Shown: in pieces, positions 1 through 7,358 of the stretch
Position numbering within the stretch: position 1 is the first letter of the stretch
Layout of the letters: each line of letters opens with the position of its first letter
NCBI RefSeq assembly: GCF_001678755.1
Contig: NZ_LZDS01000012.1
Coordinates: 1-64,000, forward strand
Direction of reading: 5' to 3'
DNA length: 64,000 nucleotides
DNA from: Acinetobacter gandensis
GTDB taxonomy: Bacteria; Pseudomonadota; Gammaproteobacteria; Pseudomonadales; Moraxellaceae
Made by a program: the position numbers and the translations under genes
Notes under the pieces: model-generated
Told to the model about the DNA's origin: nothing
Database searches by the model: none
What the model saw: only the letters and a program-made list of their open reading frames with translations

Positions 1-74
1 CTTCATCCGCTCGACTTGCATGTGTTAAGCCTGCCGCCAGCGTTCAATCTGAGCCATGATCAAACTCTTCAGTT
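1..74 (-). rRNA. rrs: 16S rRNA, 5' end only (partial)
   Basis: The reverse complement reads as the conserved start of bacterial 16S rRNA: AACTGAAGAGTTTGATC, then GGCTCAGATTGAACGCTGG and the segment ending in the CAAGTCGAGCGG region. Only about 74 nt of the 5' end lie in the window and the gene runs off the left edge. The promoter and leader follow to the right on the same strand. Confidence 0.97.
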
Positions 75-277
75 TAAAATCAATAGTAGCTTAAAGGCTA
101 CCAATCTTGGCTCATCAATTTTCTGACATTAATTTCTCAAATAAACTTCGAGTAATTTCTACCATCAATCAATGAAAATAATTTCGACTGATCAACTAGT
201 AAAAATCCACACAAGTTGTTCTTCATAATCTCTTAATGATCTTCTTACTGATTCGTCACCAGCAAGCTAGGTCGGCT
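75..277 (-). other. rrn operon leader
   Basis: This transcribed leader lies between the rrn P1 promoter and the mature 16S 5' end. It has no reading frame of note. On the minus strand it contains GAACAACTTGTGTGG, which resembles the boxA/boxC part of rRNA leaders used for antitermination and RNase III processing. That assignment is inference; no exact E. coli boxA is present. Confidence 0.6.
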
Positions 278-305
278 ATATTACGCTTTATTTCTAAAGT
301 GTCAA
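278..305 (-). promoter_or_regulatory. rrn P1 promoter
   Basis: On the minus strand there is a perfect -35 TTGACA (300-305), a 16-nt spacer and a -10 TAATAT (278-283). A G+C-rich discriminator (GCCGACC) follows, as expected for a stringently controlled rRNA promoter. Positions 306-360 are A/T-tract rich and could act as an UP element. Confidence 0.88.
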
Positions 306-513
306 CTAGTAATTCAAATTATTTTAAACTTTCTTTCTAAAACCCAACTTAATCAATCTTAACTAAGTCACTGTTTTATCAGAAGTTTTAATCTTCATTA
401 CCGCCGATGGATGTGCATTCTACAGCATTTCTTACCCAACGCAACACCTTTTCCCATTTATTTTTTAAAATAGGCAACGTTTGTTTATTTATTCTGCAAA
501 ATGGGCTTTTTTT

Positions 514-1584
514 CTACTTTTTTAATGCTATTGGTGCTGTTTCTAGCTGTTGTTCTGTGTTTTTTGCTTCCTTTTTCTTTTCTTGCCATTTGAGCGGCCT
601 GCAATCAATGTATTCACAATAACCCGCTGTTCCCTCTTCCTCATAATCATTAATTTTAACTTGATAGTTAAAACTCCCCACATATCCTGCAGCTAAACCA
701 AATTTAAAATCTCCGCGACTTTGTGCTTGAATCTGAATAGTGGTTTCTCCATCGCTAAATTGCCACTCAAACTCTCGGGGCAAATACATGTGTTGATGAT
801 TAGGCGTAGTCACTTTGGGATAAACACGATGCACTTTAAATAACACCTTTTCATCAAACATTACGGCTTTCACTGACGACACTTCACGCAGATAAATTCG
901 CGACTGAATAATTTGATTAAAGTTATTTCTCAACTGTGCCAATAATAGTTGGCGTTGATCTTTTAGATTAATAATTTGATAGGTAAAAAAACACAAAGGT
1001 AAATATGGGATATTAATCGCTCGAGCATATTCAAAAGCGCCTAATTGATTAATTTGAAAGCTTTGTTCTTTATAACGAATGCTACCGCGACATTCGCAAA
1101 GGAGTGACCAATGTTCAAATAGCCCTAATTTAAGTTTACTAAAATGTGAAAGAATGGGCTTAGTGATAATCTGTAAATCTACTTCAAGCTCATCATCCTC
1201 GCGGTATAAATGAAATTCAGGAAAAGAGCCTGTCAGTGTTTCTCTATTTGCAAATTGAAAATATCCTTCTCGCATTTCACATTCATTTTCTAAAGAATAA
1301 CTATGAAAGTGTCCAACCATTTGTGGGCTAATACTACTAATAACCGTTGCGGTATCAAGTGACGTAGTATGAATTGCGGATGCATTACGCATCATAGGAA
1401 TATTAGGCTGTCCTAATATGGTGATGAAATTAAAATAATGTAGCGGTGCAGGTAGGTTTGGAATTACCAATCCTTGATGAATAATTTTAAACCAACCTTT
1501 AGGCGGGTGATATGCCAGATCAAATGGGAAACGAGCTTGATTGAGTTGTTTCGATTCATCGACTAGATTCATAAGCAACTGCAT
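514..1584 (-). CDS. Conserved hypothetical protein (possibly DUF6670-like)
   Basis: A 356-residue protein I do not firmly recognise. It is rich in predicted beta strands, with no signal peptide or membrane segment, and ends in a charged Lys/Glu tail (about 333-356). The overall pattern recalls Moraxellaceae proteins annotated DUF6670, or lipocalin-like CrtC/AttH folds; this is recollection, not a search. AGGAG lies 6 nt before the ATG, supporting the start. It begins 28 bp after pssA on the same strand and is probably co-transcribed. It is the last gene before the rrn promoter region. Confidence 0.7.
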   Translation of the reverse strand: MQLLMNLVDESKQLNQARFPFDLAYHPPKGWFKIIHQGLVIPNLPAPLHYFNFITILGQPNIPMMRNASAIHTTSLDTATVISSISPQMVGHFHSYSLENECEMREGYFQFANRETLTGSFPEFHLYREDDELEVDLQIITKPILSHFSKLKLGLFEHWSLLCECRGSIRYKEQSFQINQLGAFEYARAINIPYLPLCFFTYQIINLKDQRQLLLAQLRNNFNQIIQSRIYLREVSSVKAVMFDEKVLFKVHRVYPKVTTPNHQHMYLPREFEWQFSDGETTIQIQAQSRGDFKFGLAAGYVGSFNYQVKINDYEEEGTAGYCEYIDCRPLKWQEKKKEAKNTEQQLETAPIALKK

Positions 1585-1612
1585 ATCAAGCTCCTTTCTA
1601 CATTGAACTAAC

Positions 1613-2440
1613 TCATACTGTTGTATTCTTCTTGGCCATTAAAGTGGTAACAAATCCTGATAATGCATAGATAACAGAAAGTACCAAAATTCCTACAGGA
1701 ATATTGTAAGTCACCGCCGCTAAAATAAAGACGATCACTGGTAGCACTGCGAAAGGAACTCGACGACGATCCACTGTTTTAAATGAATAATATTTCACAT
1801 TCGAAATCATCAATAAACCAATCGCAATGATGACTACAGCGTTAACTGCTTGAATACCACGCTCACGCAAATCAAATACTTCTGGAATATCAAGACCAAC
1901 CCAAACCAATGAAATAATCATCACAGCAGCCAATGGGCTTGCAACACCAATAAAATAACGTTTATCGACCACACCAATTTGTACGTTAAAACGCGCCAAA
2001 CGGAAAGCTGCACATGCGGTATAAACAAAACATGCAGCCAGGCCGATACGACCTAAATCATTAAGGCTCCAGCTATACATCAAAATAGCCGGTGCAACAC
2101 CAAAAGCCAGTAAGTCTGACAATGAGTCAAATTGCTCACCAAATGGACTTTGTGCACCAATTGCACGTGCGACGCGACCATCTAAACCATCAAATAATGC
2201 CGCAATAAAAATGGCATAAATCGCTTGTTGGAATTCACCATTCATACTCGCAATAATGGAGTAAAAACCTGACAACAACGCAGCGGTTGTAATCAGGTTT
2301 GGCCACAGATAGATCCCACGACGCTTCACTTTCTGCCCTTCATGGGTATGTTCCTCTTCTTCAACTTCAAATGTAATGCCATCAAACGCATTTTCATCCT
2401 TCGAAGAAATGTCCCGTTCAGGTTTATTGGTATTTGTCAT
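1613..2440 (-). CDS. pssA: CDP-diacylglycerol--serine O-phosphatidyltransferase
   Basis: Makes phosphatidylserine from CDP-diacylglycerol and L-serine, the committed step to phosphatidylethanolamine, at the inner membrane. The CDP-alcohol phosphatidyltransferase signature DG-x2-AR-x8-G-x3-D-x3-D is complete at residues 87-109 (D87, G88, A91, R92, G101, D105, D109). Several hydrophobic segments follow. The first 45 residues are hydrophilic and acidic. At 275 residues it is the integral-membrane type II enzyme, unlike the PLD-type PssA of E. coli. AGGA lies 7 nt before the ATG. The 356-aa hypothetical gene follows 28 bp downstream. Confidence 0.93.
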   Translation of the reverse strand: MTNTNKPERDISSKDENAFDGITFEVEEEEHTHEGQKVKRRGIYLWPNLITTAALLSGFYSIIASMNGEFQQAIYAIFIAALFDGLDGRVARAIGAQSPFGEQFDSLSDLLAFGVAPAILMYSWSLNDLGRIGLAACFVYTACAAFRLARFNVQIGVVDKRYFIGVASPLAAVMIISLVWVGLDIPEVFDLRERGIQAVNAVVIIAIGLLMISNVKYYSFKTVDRRRVPFAVLPVIVFILAAVTYNIPVGILVLSVIYALSGFVTTLMAKKNTTV

Positions 2441-2485
2441 TCTTTGATCCTAACTGTGACCTATTTTCTTATTTAAATATAACTG

Positions 2486-3343
2486 TTATTCGCCAACTAA
2501 CCAGCGTACAGCAGCATGACCACCATTTTCGTTCATACGAAGATGTGGGAATAACCATTGTAGCGCTTCATCAGCATCTTCTGAGAATTTCCAAGGTGGG
2601 TTAATCACCAGTAAACCACAACCATTCAAACCAACTGGAGTGTCATCAGGCCACACACAAATTTCGCATACCAACTGACGACGAATACCGGTTTTGTACA
2701 TTTTCTTTTCAAAACGTTCAATCATCGCGCGATCTTTAATTGGATACCATACTGCAAAAACACCTGTCGGCCATTTTTTATAAGCAGCAACTAATAGCTC
2801 TACTAGCTGTGGAAAATCCTTACGTTCAATTTCGTAAGGTGGGTCAATCATGACTAAACCGCGCTTCTCTTTTGGTGGAATAACCCCTAAAAGCCCTTCA
2901 TAAGCATCACGTTCATGCAGACCAGCACGTTTATCAAAAATATTGTGGCGCAACTGCTGAAATACATCACGCTGCATTTCAAATATTGTTGCTTTATCAA
3001 TATCACGCATCCCTTCAAGCGCAAACCATGGTGAGCCTGGATATGCCCCTTTACCAAAGTTTTCACGCATCTTTTCAACAACTTTTAAGTATTGTTGAAC
3101 ACCTTCAGGCGCATTACGTTTAATTGAATCATCAAGTTTAACCAAACGATGAATACCATTTAAAAACTCACCAGACTTTTGCGCTTCAGAAGTCGACAAG
3201 TCATATTTACCTGCACCACCATGCGTATCTACATAGCGATAAGGTTTATCTTTATTATTGAGACGACTCAATAACTGAAGCAACAAAACGTGCTTCATGA
3301 CGTCGGCAAAGTTGCCAGCATGGAAATGGTGACGGTAATTCAT
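2486..3343 (-). CDS. rlmJ: 23S rRNA (adenine(2030)-N6)-methyltransferase
   Basis: SAM-dependent methyltransferase that modifies A2030 of 23S rRNA. The N-terminus MNYRHHFHAGNFADVMKH is the family hallmark, the SAM-binding segment lies near 38-46 (VDTHGGAGK), and the catalytic DPPY motif is at 167-170. The 285-residue length matches the family. It is transcribed divergently from the 2OG-Fe(II) oxygenase at 3460 and precedes pssA by 45 bp. Confidence 0.95.
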   Translation of the reverse strand: MNYRHHFHAGNFADVMKHVLLLQLLSRLNNKDKPYRYVDTHGGAGKYDLSTSEAQKSGEFLNGIHRLVKLDDSIKRNAPEGVQQYLKVVEKMRENFGKGAYPGSPWFALEGMRDIDKATIFEMQRDVFQQLRHNIFDKRAGLHERDAYEGLLGVIPPKEKRGLVMIDPPYEIERKDFPQLVELLVAAYKKWPTGVFAVWYPIKDRAMIERFEKKMYKTGIRRQLVCEICVWPDDTPVGLNGCGLLVINPPWKFSEDADEALQWLFPHLRMNENGGHAAVRWLVGE

Positions 3344-3459
3344 GTTTCATTAATTCCTGATATCAACGGATATTTTAGCATGAAAAATAGTTTCATTCCG
3401 ATGCTATTCTTGCTCTAGAATACGTCACCTTTTTTCTGCTCTATTTAGGGGTTTTGTAC

Positions 3460-4062
3460 ATGGAAGCAGCCTATCTCCCAAAGTCTTGGCCGGTTGATCA
3501 AATTCTTGATGATTTAGATCAACACGGTTTTACAATTATTGATGATGCTTATACACCCACATATATACATGCACTTGTTGAAGAGTGTCTTTCCAACTTA
3601 AATCAGTTCCGTGATGCAGCCATTCAAAATGGCGTGGTCAGCAATATTCGCAGTGATCATATTTTATGGATCAATGAAAACTTAGAATACGCACAACAAC
3701 ATATTCAAGCTTTAAACGCCCTCGCACAAGAATTCAATCGGGCATTTTATTCGGGTATTCAAGATGTAGAAGCCCATTTTGCATGTTATAACGCCGGCGA
3801 GTACTACGCCCTGCACCGTGACAATCCACAAGGTAAAAATGGCCGTGTCATTTCTGCGGTTTATTATTTGCATGAAAATTGGCAAGCAGATTGGGGCGGC
3901 GAATTACGTCTACAAGATAAAAATGACAAATGGCACATTGTGCAGCCTAAACCCAACCGCATTGCGTTATTCCAAAGTGATTTACTACATGAGGTTCTCA
4001 AAGCCAAGCATCAGCGCTTATCGATTACAGCATGGCTACGTAATGACAGTACGTTGTGGTAA
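3460..4062 (+). CDS. 2OG-Fe(II) oxygenase family protein
   Basis: A 200-residue non-haem iron dioxygenase. The Fe-binding triad is visible as H119-x-D121 (LHRDNP) and H177 (DLLHEV), with R186 (QRLSIT) placed to bind 2-oxoglutarate. The core resembles prolyl 4-hydroxylase/SM-20-type proteins; the substrate is unknown. I chose ATG 3460 because AGGGG (3447-3451) sits 8 nt upstream; the in-frame TTG at 3454 would have only 2 nt of spacing. It appears to be a single-gene unit. Confidence 0.85.
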   Translation: MEAAYLPKSWPVDQILDDLDQHGFTIIDDAYTPTYIHALVEECLSNLNQFRDAAIQNGVVSNIRSDHILWINENLEYAQQHIQALNALAQEFNRAFYSGIQDVEAHFACYNAGEYYALHRDNPQGKNGRVISAVYYLHENWQADWGGELRLQDKNDKWHIVQPKPNRIALFQSDLLHEVLKAKHQRLSITAWLRNDSTLW

Positions 4063-4132
4063 TCACTATTCCATCCTTTAAAAATTTTAAATTATCCTCA
4101 TATATGAGGCATTCATAGATGAGGATTCCCCG

Positions 4133-4660
4133 ATGCGTCAAAACACCAAGCAAATCATTCAGCGTATTGGCGAAACTGATCAATTGTTCTTACAAGCGAA
4201 TACGCCAACATTAGCACTGGAACGTGCTGATCTTCGTCTACAATTAGTCGATATCAGTAAAAACCAACAGGAAAAAGTGCATTTCCTTCAGGAAGCGATT
4301 GTGCTGCTAGAACAAGGCCGTATGGAATTTGAAGAAATGCCGATGGCTTTGTATATTGATTTATCGCTGCATTTAGCAAAAGCCTATATGGTGTTCTTTG
4401 AAATTACCCAAGAGCAACGTTATGCTCTGATTACGCAGCAAATTATGAAGCCAATGTCCAAAGCTGAGCATGGCGGTATTTATTTCTATCTAGCATACGC
4501 TTCTGCCGTTAAAAATGAGCCCGCAATGACTCGACACTGGTTAAACAAATATTGCAAAACATCAGAATTTGAAATGGCGACCTTATTGGAACACCCATCA
4601 TTCTTAAACTTTCATCAAGAAGATTGGTTTAATCAGTTATGCCAAAGTAAAATGCATTAA
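4133..4660 (+). CDS. Hypothetical helical protein, TPR-like
   Basis: A 175-residue soluble protein of unknown function. The sequence is almost entirely helical, with a repeated spacing of small and aromatic residues (HLAKAYMVFF, YFYLAYASAV) that suggests TPR-like helix pairs. There is no signal peptide and there are no catalytic motifs. It follows the oxygenase gene by 70 bp and is closed by a strong bidirectional terminator. Confidence 0.65.
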   Translation: MRQNTKQIIQRIGETDQLFLQANTPTLALERADLRLQLVDISKNQQEKVHFLQEAIVLLEQGRMEFEEMPMALYIDLSLHLAKAYMVFFEITQEQRYALITQQIMKPMSKAEHGGIYFYLAYASAVKNEPAMTRHWLNKYCKTSEFEMATLLEHPSFLNFHQEDWFNQLCQSKMH

Positions 4661-4662
4661 AT

Positions 4663-4694
4663 AAAAAAAACACCTCCTATGAGGTGTTTTTTTT
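4663..4694. terminator. Bidirectional intrinsic terminator
   Basis: ACACCTC-ctat-GAGGTGT stem with an 8-A run on the left and an 8-T run on the right. It can serve both the plus-strand gene ending at 4660 and the minus-strand DUF2789-like gene ending at 4710. Confidence 0.9.
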
Positions 4695-4709
4695 ATTCGA
4701 AGAAACGAC

Positions 4710-4967
4710 TTAGACTGGCTGTAATTTATAAGCATCCATATGTAACTGCTGATTCAGTTCATCTACCCAAATTGCCCAGTCATCATCTTGAACCAAATGA
4801 CTAATGAGAAAAGAGCGCTGAGACTTATTCCAAAATGGTGCATCGTGCAAAGATACATTGGCCGGCAATTGATGCGTACGTACATAAAGTTCGATCGCAG
4901 CCGCACTATTGGCTAACCCCAATTGAGAAAACAATAATTCTAAGGATGGTTTATTTTGATTGAGCAT
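4710..4967 (-). CDS. DUF2789-like protein, copy 1
   Basis: An 85-residue acidic protein with the pattern LExLFxQLGL, then LHxAxFWxKSQRxFxIxH and DDxWAxxVDxLNxQLH. This corresponds to the DUF2789 family, whose function is unknown. It is clearly paralogous to the next gene (5073-5333), sharing the LHDAPFWNKSQR/LHEAAFWTKSQR block and the C-terminal VDELNQQLH/VDVLNEQLH block. A purine-rich AGGAGGG lies just upstream of the ATG. Confidence 0.8.
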   Translation of the reverse strand: MLNQNKPSLELLFSQLGLANSAAAIELYVRTHQLPANVSLHDAPFWNKSQRSFLISHLVQDDDWAIWVDELNQQLHMDAYKLQPV

Positions 4968-5026
4968 CTCGCCCTCCTTATCAACTAATCTGTCATTTAT
5001 TATTTAATTAACTTATAAGATATTGA

Positions 5027-5055
5027 TTAAAAAACCTAGCAAAACTGCTAGGTTT
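5027..5055 (-). terminator. Intrinsic terminator between the DUF2789 paralogues
   Basis: On the minus strand AACCTAGCA-gttt-TGCTAGGTT is followed by a run of T (A on the plus strand at 5027-5034). It ends transcription of the upstream paralogue, so the two copies are probably separate units. Confidence 0.8.
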
Positions 5056-5072
5056 GTTGTTTCAAATTGTAT

Positions 5073-5333
5073 TTAGATTTTGCATGACCCTGATAACTTA
5101 TGTTCTGTATGCAATTGCTCATTTAACACATCGACCACAATGGCCCATTCATCATCTTTCTTCCAATGACTAATAATGAAATCTCGCTGTGACTTAGTCC
5201 AAAATGCCGCTTCGTGCAAAGGAATATCCATGGTCAACTGGTGGGTCTCAATGAATTGCTCAATACCCTGCTCGGATGAGTCCAACCCCAATTGATCAAA
5301 AAAAAGCTCCAAGGTCGGTTGTTGATCAAACAT
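5073..5333 (-). CDS. DUF2789-like protein, copy 2
   Basis: An 86-residue paralogue of the 4710-4967 product in the same orientation, separated from it by 105 bp and a terminator. All conserved blocks of the family are present. The C-terminus differs (HKLSGSCKI), including a cysteine absent from copy 1. AGGAG lies just before the ATG. The function is unknown. Divergence is well beyond a recent duplication: roughly half the residues differ by eye. Confidence 0.8.
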   Translation of the reverse strand: MFDQQPTLELFFDQLGLDSSEQGIEQFIETHQLTMDIPLHEAAFWTKSQRDFIISHWKKDDEWAIVVDVLNEQLHTEHKLSGSCKI

Positions 5334-5441
5334 TATGTTCTCCTTCAGCCTATGCTTATTATTCTTTTAAGTTAGCGCGAAGCCTGACGAGTGTCAGTTA
5401 CATCATCTACATGAGTTGTTATTTTTTGTTCAATTTTTAAT

Positions 5442-5472
5442 AAAAAAAAGCACCCCAAAAGGAGTGCTTTTT
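5442..5472 (-). terminator. mdh terminator
   Basis: Minus-strand hairpin with arms AAAAAGCAC and GTGCTTTTT (one internal mismatch) followed by a T-rich run, 21 bp after the mdh stop codon. Confidence 0.85.
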
Positions 5473-5493
5473 CTAACTTAGTAAAATACTAAA

Positions 5494-6480
5494 TTATTTA
5501 ATCATGTCAGCAACTGCTGCACGTTCTTCTTCAAGCTCATTTAGAGTGAAGTTGATACGCTCACGGCTGAATTCATCGATTTCAAGACCTTGAACGATTT
5601 TGTATTCGCCATTTTCGCAAGTTACAGGGAAACCGAACATTACGCCTTCAGGGATACCGTAAGAACCATCAGAAGGAATACCCATAGTTACCCATTCGCC
5701 GTTTGTGCCAAGAGCCCAATCGCGCATATGGTCGATTGCAGCATTTGCAGCAGAAGCAGCAGAAGACAAACCACGTGCTTCGATAATCGCAGCACCACGT
5801 TTACCAACAGTTGGAAGGAACACATCTTTGTTCCAAGCAGCATCGTTGATTTTGTCTTTTAAGCTTTCGCCGTTTACAGTCGCGAAACGGTAGTCAGCAT
5901 ACATTGTTGGAGAGTGGTTACCCCAAACTGTCATAGTTTTGATGTCAGAAACTGCAACACCAGCTTTTTGAGCCAATTGAGTTAACGCACGGTTGTGGTC
6001 AAGACGAAGCATCGCTGTGAAGTTTTTCGCTGGAAGATCTGTAGCAGATTTCATTGCGATGTAAGCGTTAGTGTTTGCAGGGTTACCTACAACAAGAACT
6101 TTAACGTCACGGCTAGCAACTTCGTTAAGCGCTTTACCTTGACCGATGAAGATTTCACCGTTTACTTTAAGAAGGTCAGCACGTTCCATGCCTGGACCAC
6201 GTGGACGTGAACCAACTAAAAGAGCGTAGTCAGCATCTTTGAATGCAACTTTAGGATCATCAGTACCGATCATGCCTTCTAAAAGAGGGAATGCGCAGTC
6301 GTCAAGTTCCATCATTACGCCTTTAAGCGCTTGTTGAGCTTTCTCAACTGGAATTTCTAATAATTGAAGGATAACTGGTTGGTCTTTACCCAACATTTCA
6401 CCGCTTGCGATACGGAATAATAAGCTATAACCGATTTGACCAGCTGCGCCAGTAACGGCAACACGAACTGCTTGCTTCAT
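5494..6480 (-). CDS. mdh: Malate dehydrogenase
   Basis: NAD-dependent oxidation of malate to oxaloacetate in the TCA cycle (cytoplasm). The Rossmann motif GAAGQIG is at 11-17, the mobile substrate-binding loop ([10 protein letters not shown]) near 91-100, LDHNRA near 160 and the catalytic histidine in WGNHSP near 188. At 328 residues it belongs to the LDH-like MDH group typical of Acinetobacter and Pseudomonas relatives. It is a monocistronic unit with its own terminator and a dyad-overlapped promoter at 6543-6575. Confidence 0.97.
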   Translation of the reverse strand: MKQAVRVAVTGAAGQIGYSLLFRIASGEMLGKDQPVILQLLEIPVEKAQQALKGVMMELDDCAFPLLEGMIGTDDPKVAFKDADYALLVGSRPRGPGMERADLLKVNGEIFIGQGKALNEVASRDVKVLVVGNPANTNAYIAMKSATDLPAKNFTAMLRLDHNRALTQLAQKAGVAVSDIKTMTVWGNHSPTMYADYRFATVNGESLKDKINDAAWNKDVFLPTVGKRGAAIIEARGLSSAASAANAAIDHMRDWALGTNGEWVTMGIPSDGSYGIPEGVMFGFPVTCENGEYKIVQGLEIDEFSRERINFTLNELEEERAAVADMIK

Positions 6481-6542
6481 GTAATTATCTCCAATTGAGG
6501 AAGGTCATAATGATTAAATAGCTGTTCTATCTAATCTTAATA

Positions 6543-6575
6543 ATCATAAACGGCAAAGATTGTACTCCAATCTTT
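6543..6575 (-). promoter_or_regulatory. Candidate mdh promoter with overlapping dyad
   Basis: On the minus strand there is -35 TTGGAG (6565-6570), a 16-nt spacer and -10 TATGAT (6543-6548). A perfect inverted repeat AAAGATTG-tactc-CAATCTTT (6555-6575) covers the -35 and part of the spacer, the position expected for a repressor operator. The promoter assignment is moderate. The dyad is directly visible; the regulator is unknown. Confidence 0.55.
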
Positions 6576-6650
6576 TGGCAGTTGCATGTAAAAGAGAATG
6601 CTTTTCAACAAAAGTATGATAGGAAATACAAATAAAATGCAGAAAAAAGC

Positions 6651-7307
6651 TTAAAACGAACCTTTAATTGTGAATGAAGCTGGACAATTTCCCACAACTG
6701 TGGTTGGGCAATGTTTGTACTGACCATTGTTTTTATAACAAATTTGAATTTCAGTCAGCATGCTACTGCCGTGGGTCTGCATACAATTAAACTCTATACT
6801 TTGTCCAGCCAAACCGCTATTCATACGTACCATCTTATTTCGTAAAACGCCAACTTGCATGACACGTGTTTCCTGACTGGTTAATTCTTCAGGAACTTTC
6901 AGCTTGTCTGCATGGTTAATCACGGTACGGAAATACTGACTCGCATTCATTGGTACACAGCCCCCTATATTATGCCAAAGCGCAACACGCGCATTTTCAT
7001 CGGGCATAATTCGCGCCACCACTTTGGCTTGTAATGGTGGCAGCTTAGGTGAACTATTGGTTGTACAATCTTTGCTATTGGTCTCTGGATACAGACCCGT
7101 AATATTTAAAGAATAGCCTTCCAAACATTTGCGCTTTTTATTTTTTAATGGGTCATAAGCACAAACTGCAGGGACCATTTGCACATCCATCACATATCCA
7201 TTAACCACAGGTGCTGCCAAAGACACAGACATGCAAAGTCCCGCACCACTACCTAACAGTAGTGATGTCAGTACCCGAAATGCAGGTCTGTTTTCAAGTC
7301 TCGGCAT
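6651..7307 (-). CDS. RNase T2-fold secreted protein lacking catalytic histidines
   Basis: A 218-residue protein (ATG 7307) with an N-terminal signal peptide ending near residue 32 (SLAAP). After it the pattern YVMDVQMVPAVC...KC...YSLNITGLYPE aligns with the RNase T2/RNase I start (YxLxLxWxPxFC...C...FxxHGLWPE). ALWHNIGGC, then ASQYF and VPEEL, aligns with the second active-site block (HEWxKHGTC, then PxxYF and IPxxL). Both active-site histidines, the Glu and the Lys are replaced (T at the CAS-1 position; A, L, N and I in CAS-2), while the structural Cys, Trp and Gly remain. It is therefore probably a periplasmic or secreted pseudoenzyme. Eight or more cysteines are consistent with disulfides. 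The product is more usually labelled hypothetical. Confidence 0.65.
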   Translation of the reverse strand: MPRLENRPAFRVLTSLLLGSGAGLCMSVSLAAPVVNGYVMDVQMVPAVCAYDPLKNKKRKCLEGYSLNITGLYPETNSKDCTTNSSPKLPPLQAKVVARIMPDENARVALWHNIGGCVPMNASQYFRTVINHADKLKVPEELTSQETRVMQVGVLRNKMVRMNSGLAGQSIEFNCMQTHGSSMLTEIQICYKNNGQYKHCPTTVVGNCPASFTIKGSF

Positions 7308-7358
7308 CAATCAATTACCTGTGTTGATACGTGTTAAAAAACGATAAAATTAAAAAAC

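Noticed and set aside
407..622. Plus-strand 71-codon frame near the rrn promoter
   Set aside because: Antisense to the end of the 356-aa gene; Phe/Ser-rich composition and no ribosome site.
3454..3459. TTG start for the 2OG-Fe(II) oxygenase
   Set aside because: Only 2 nt from AGGGG; the ATG at 3460 has 8 nt of spacing.
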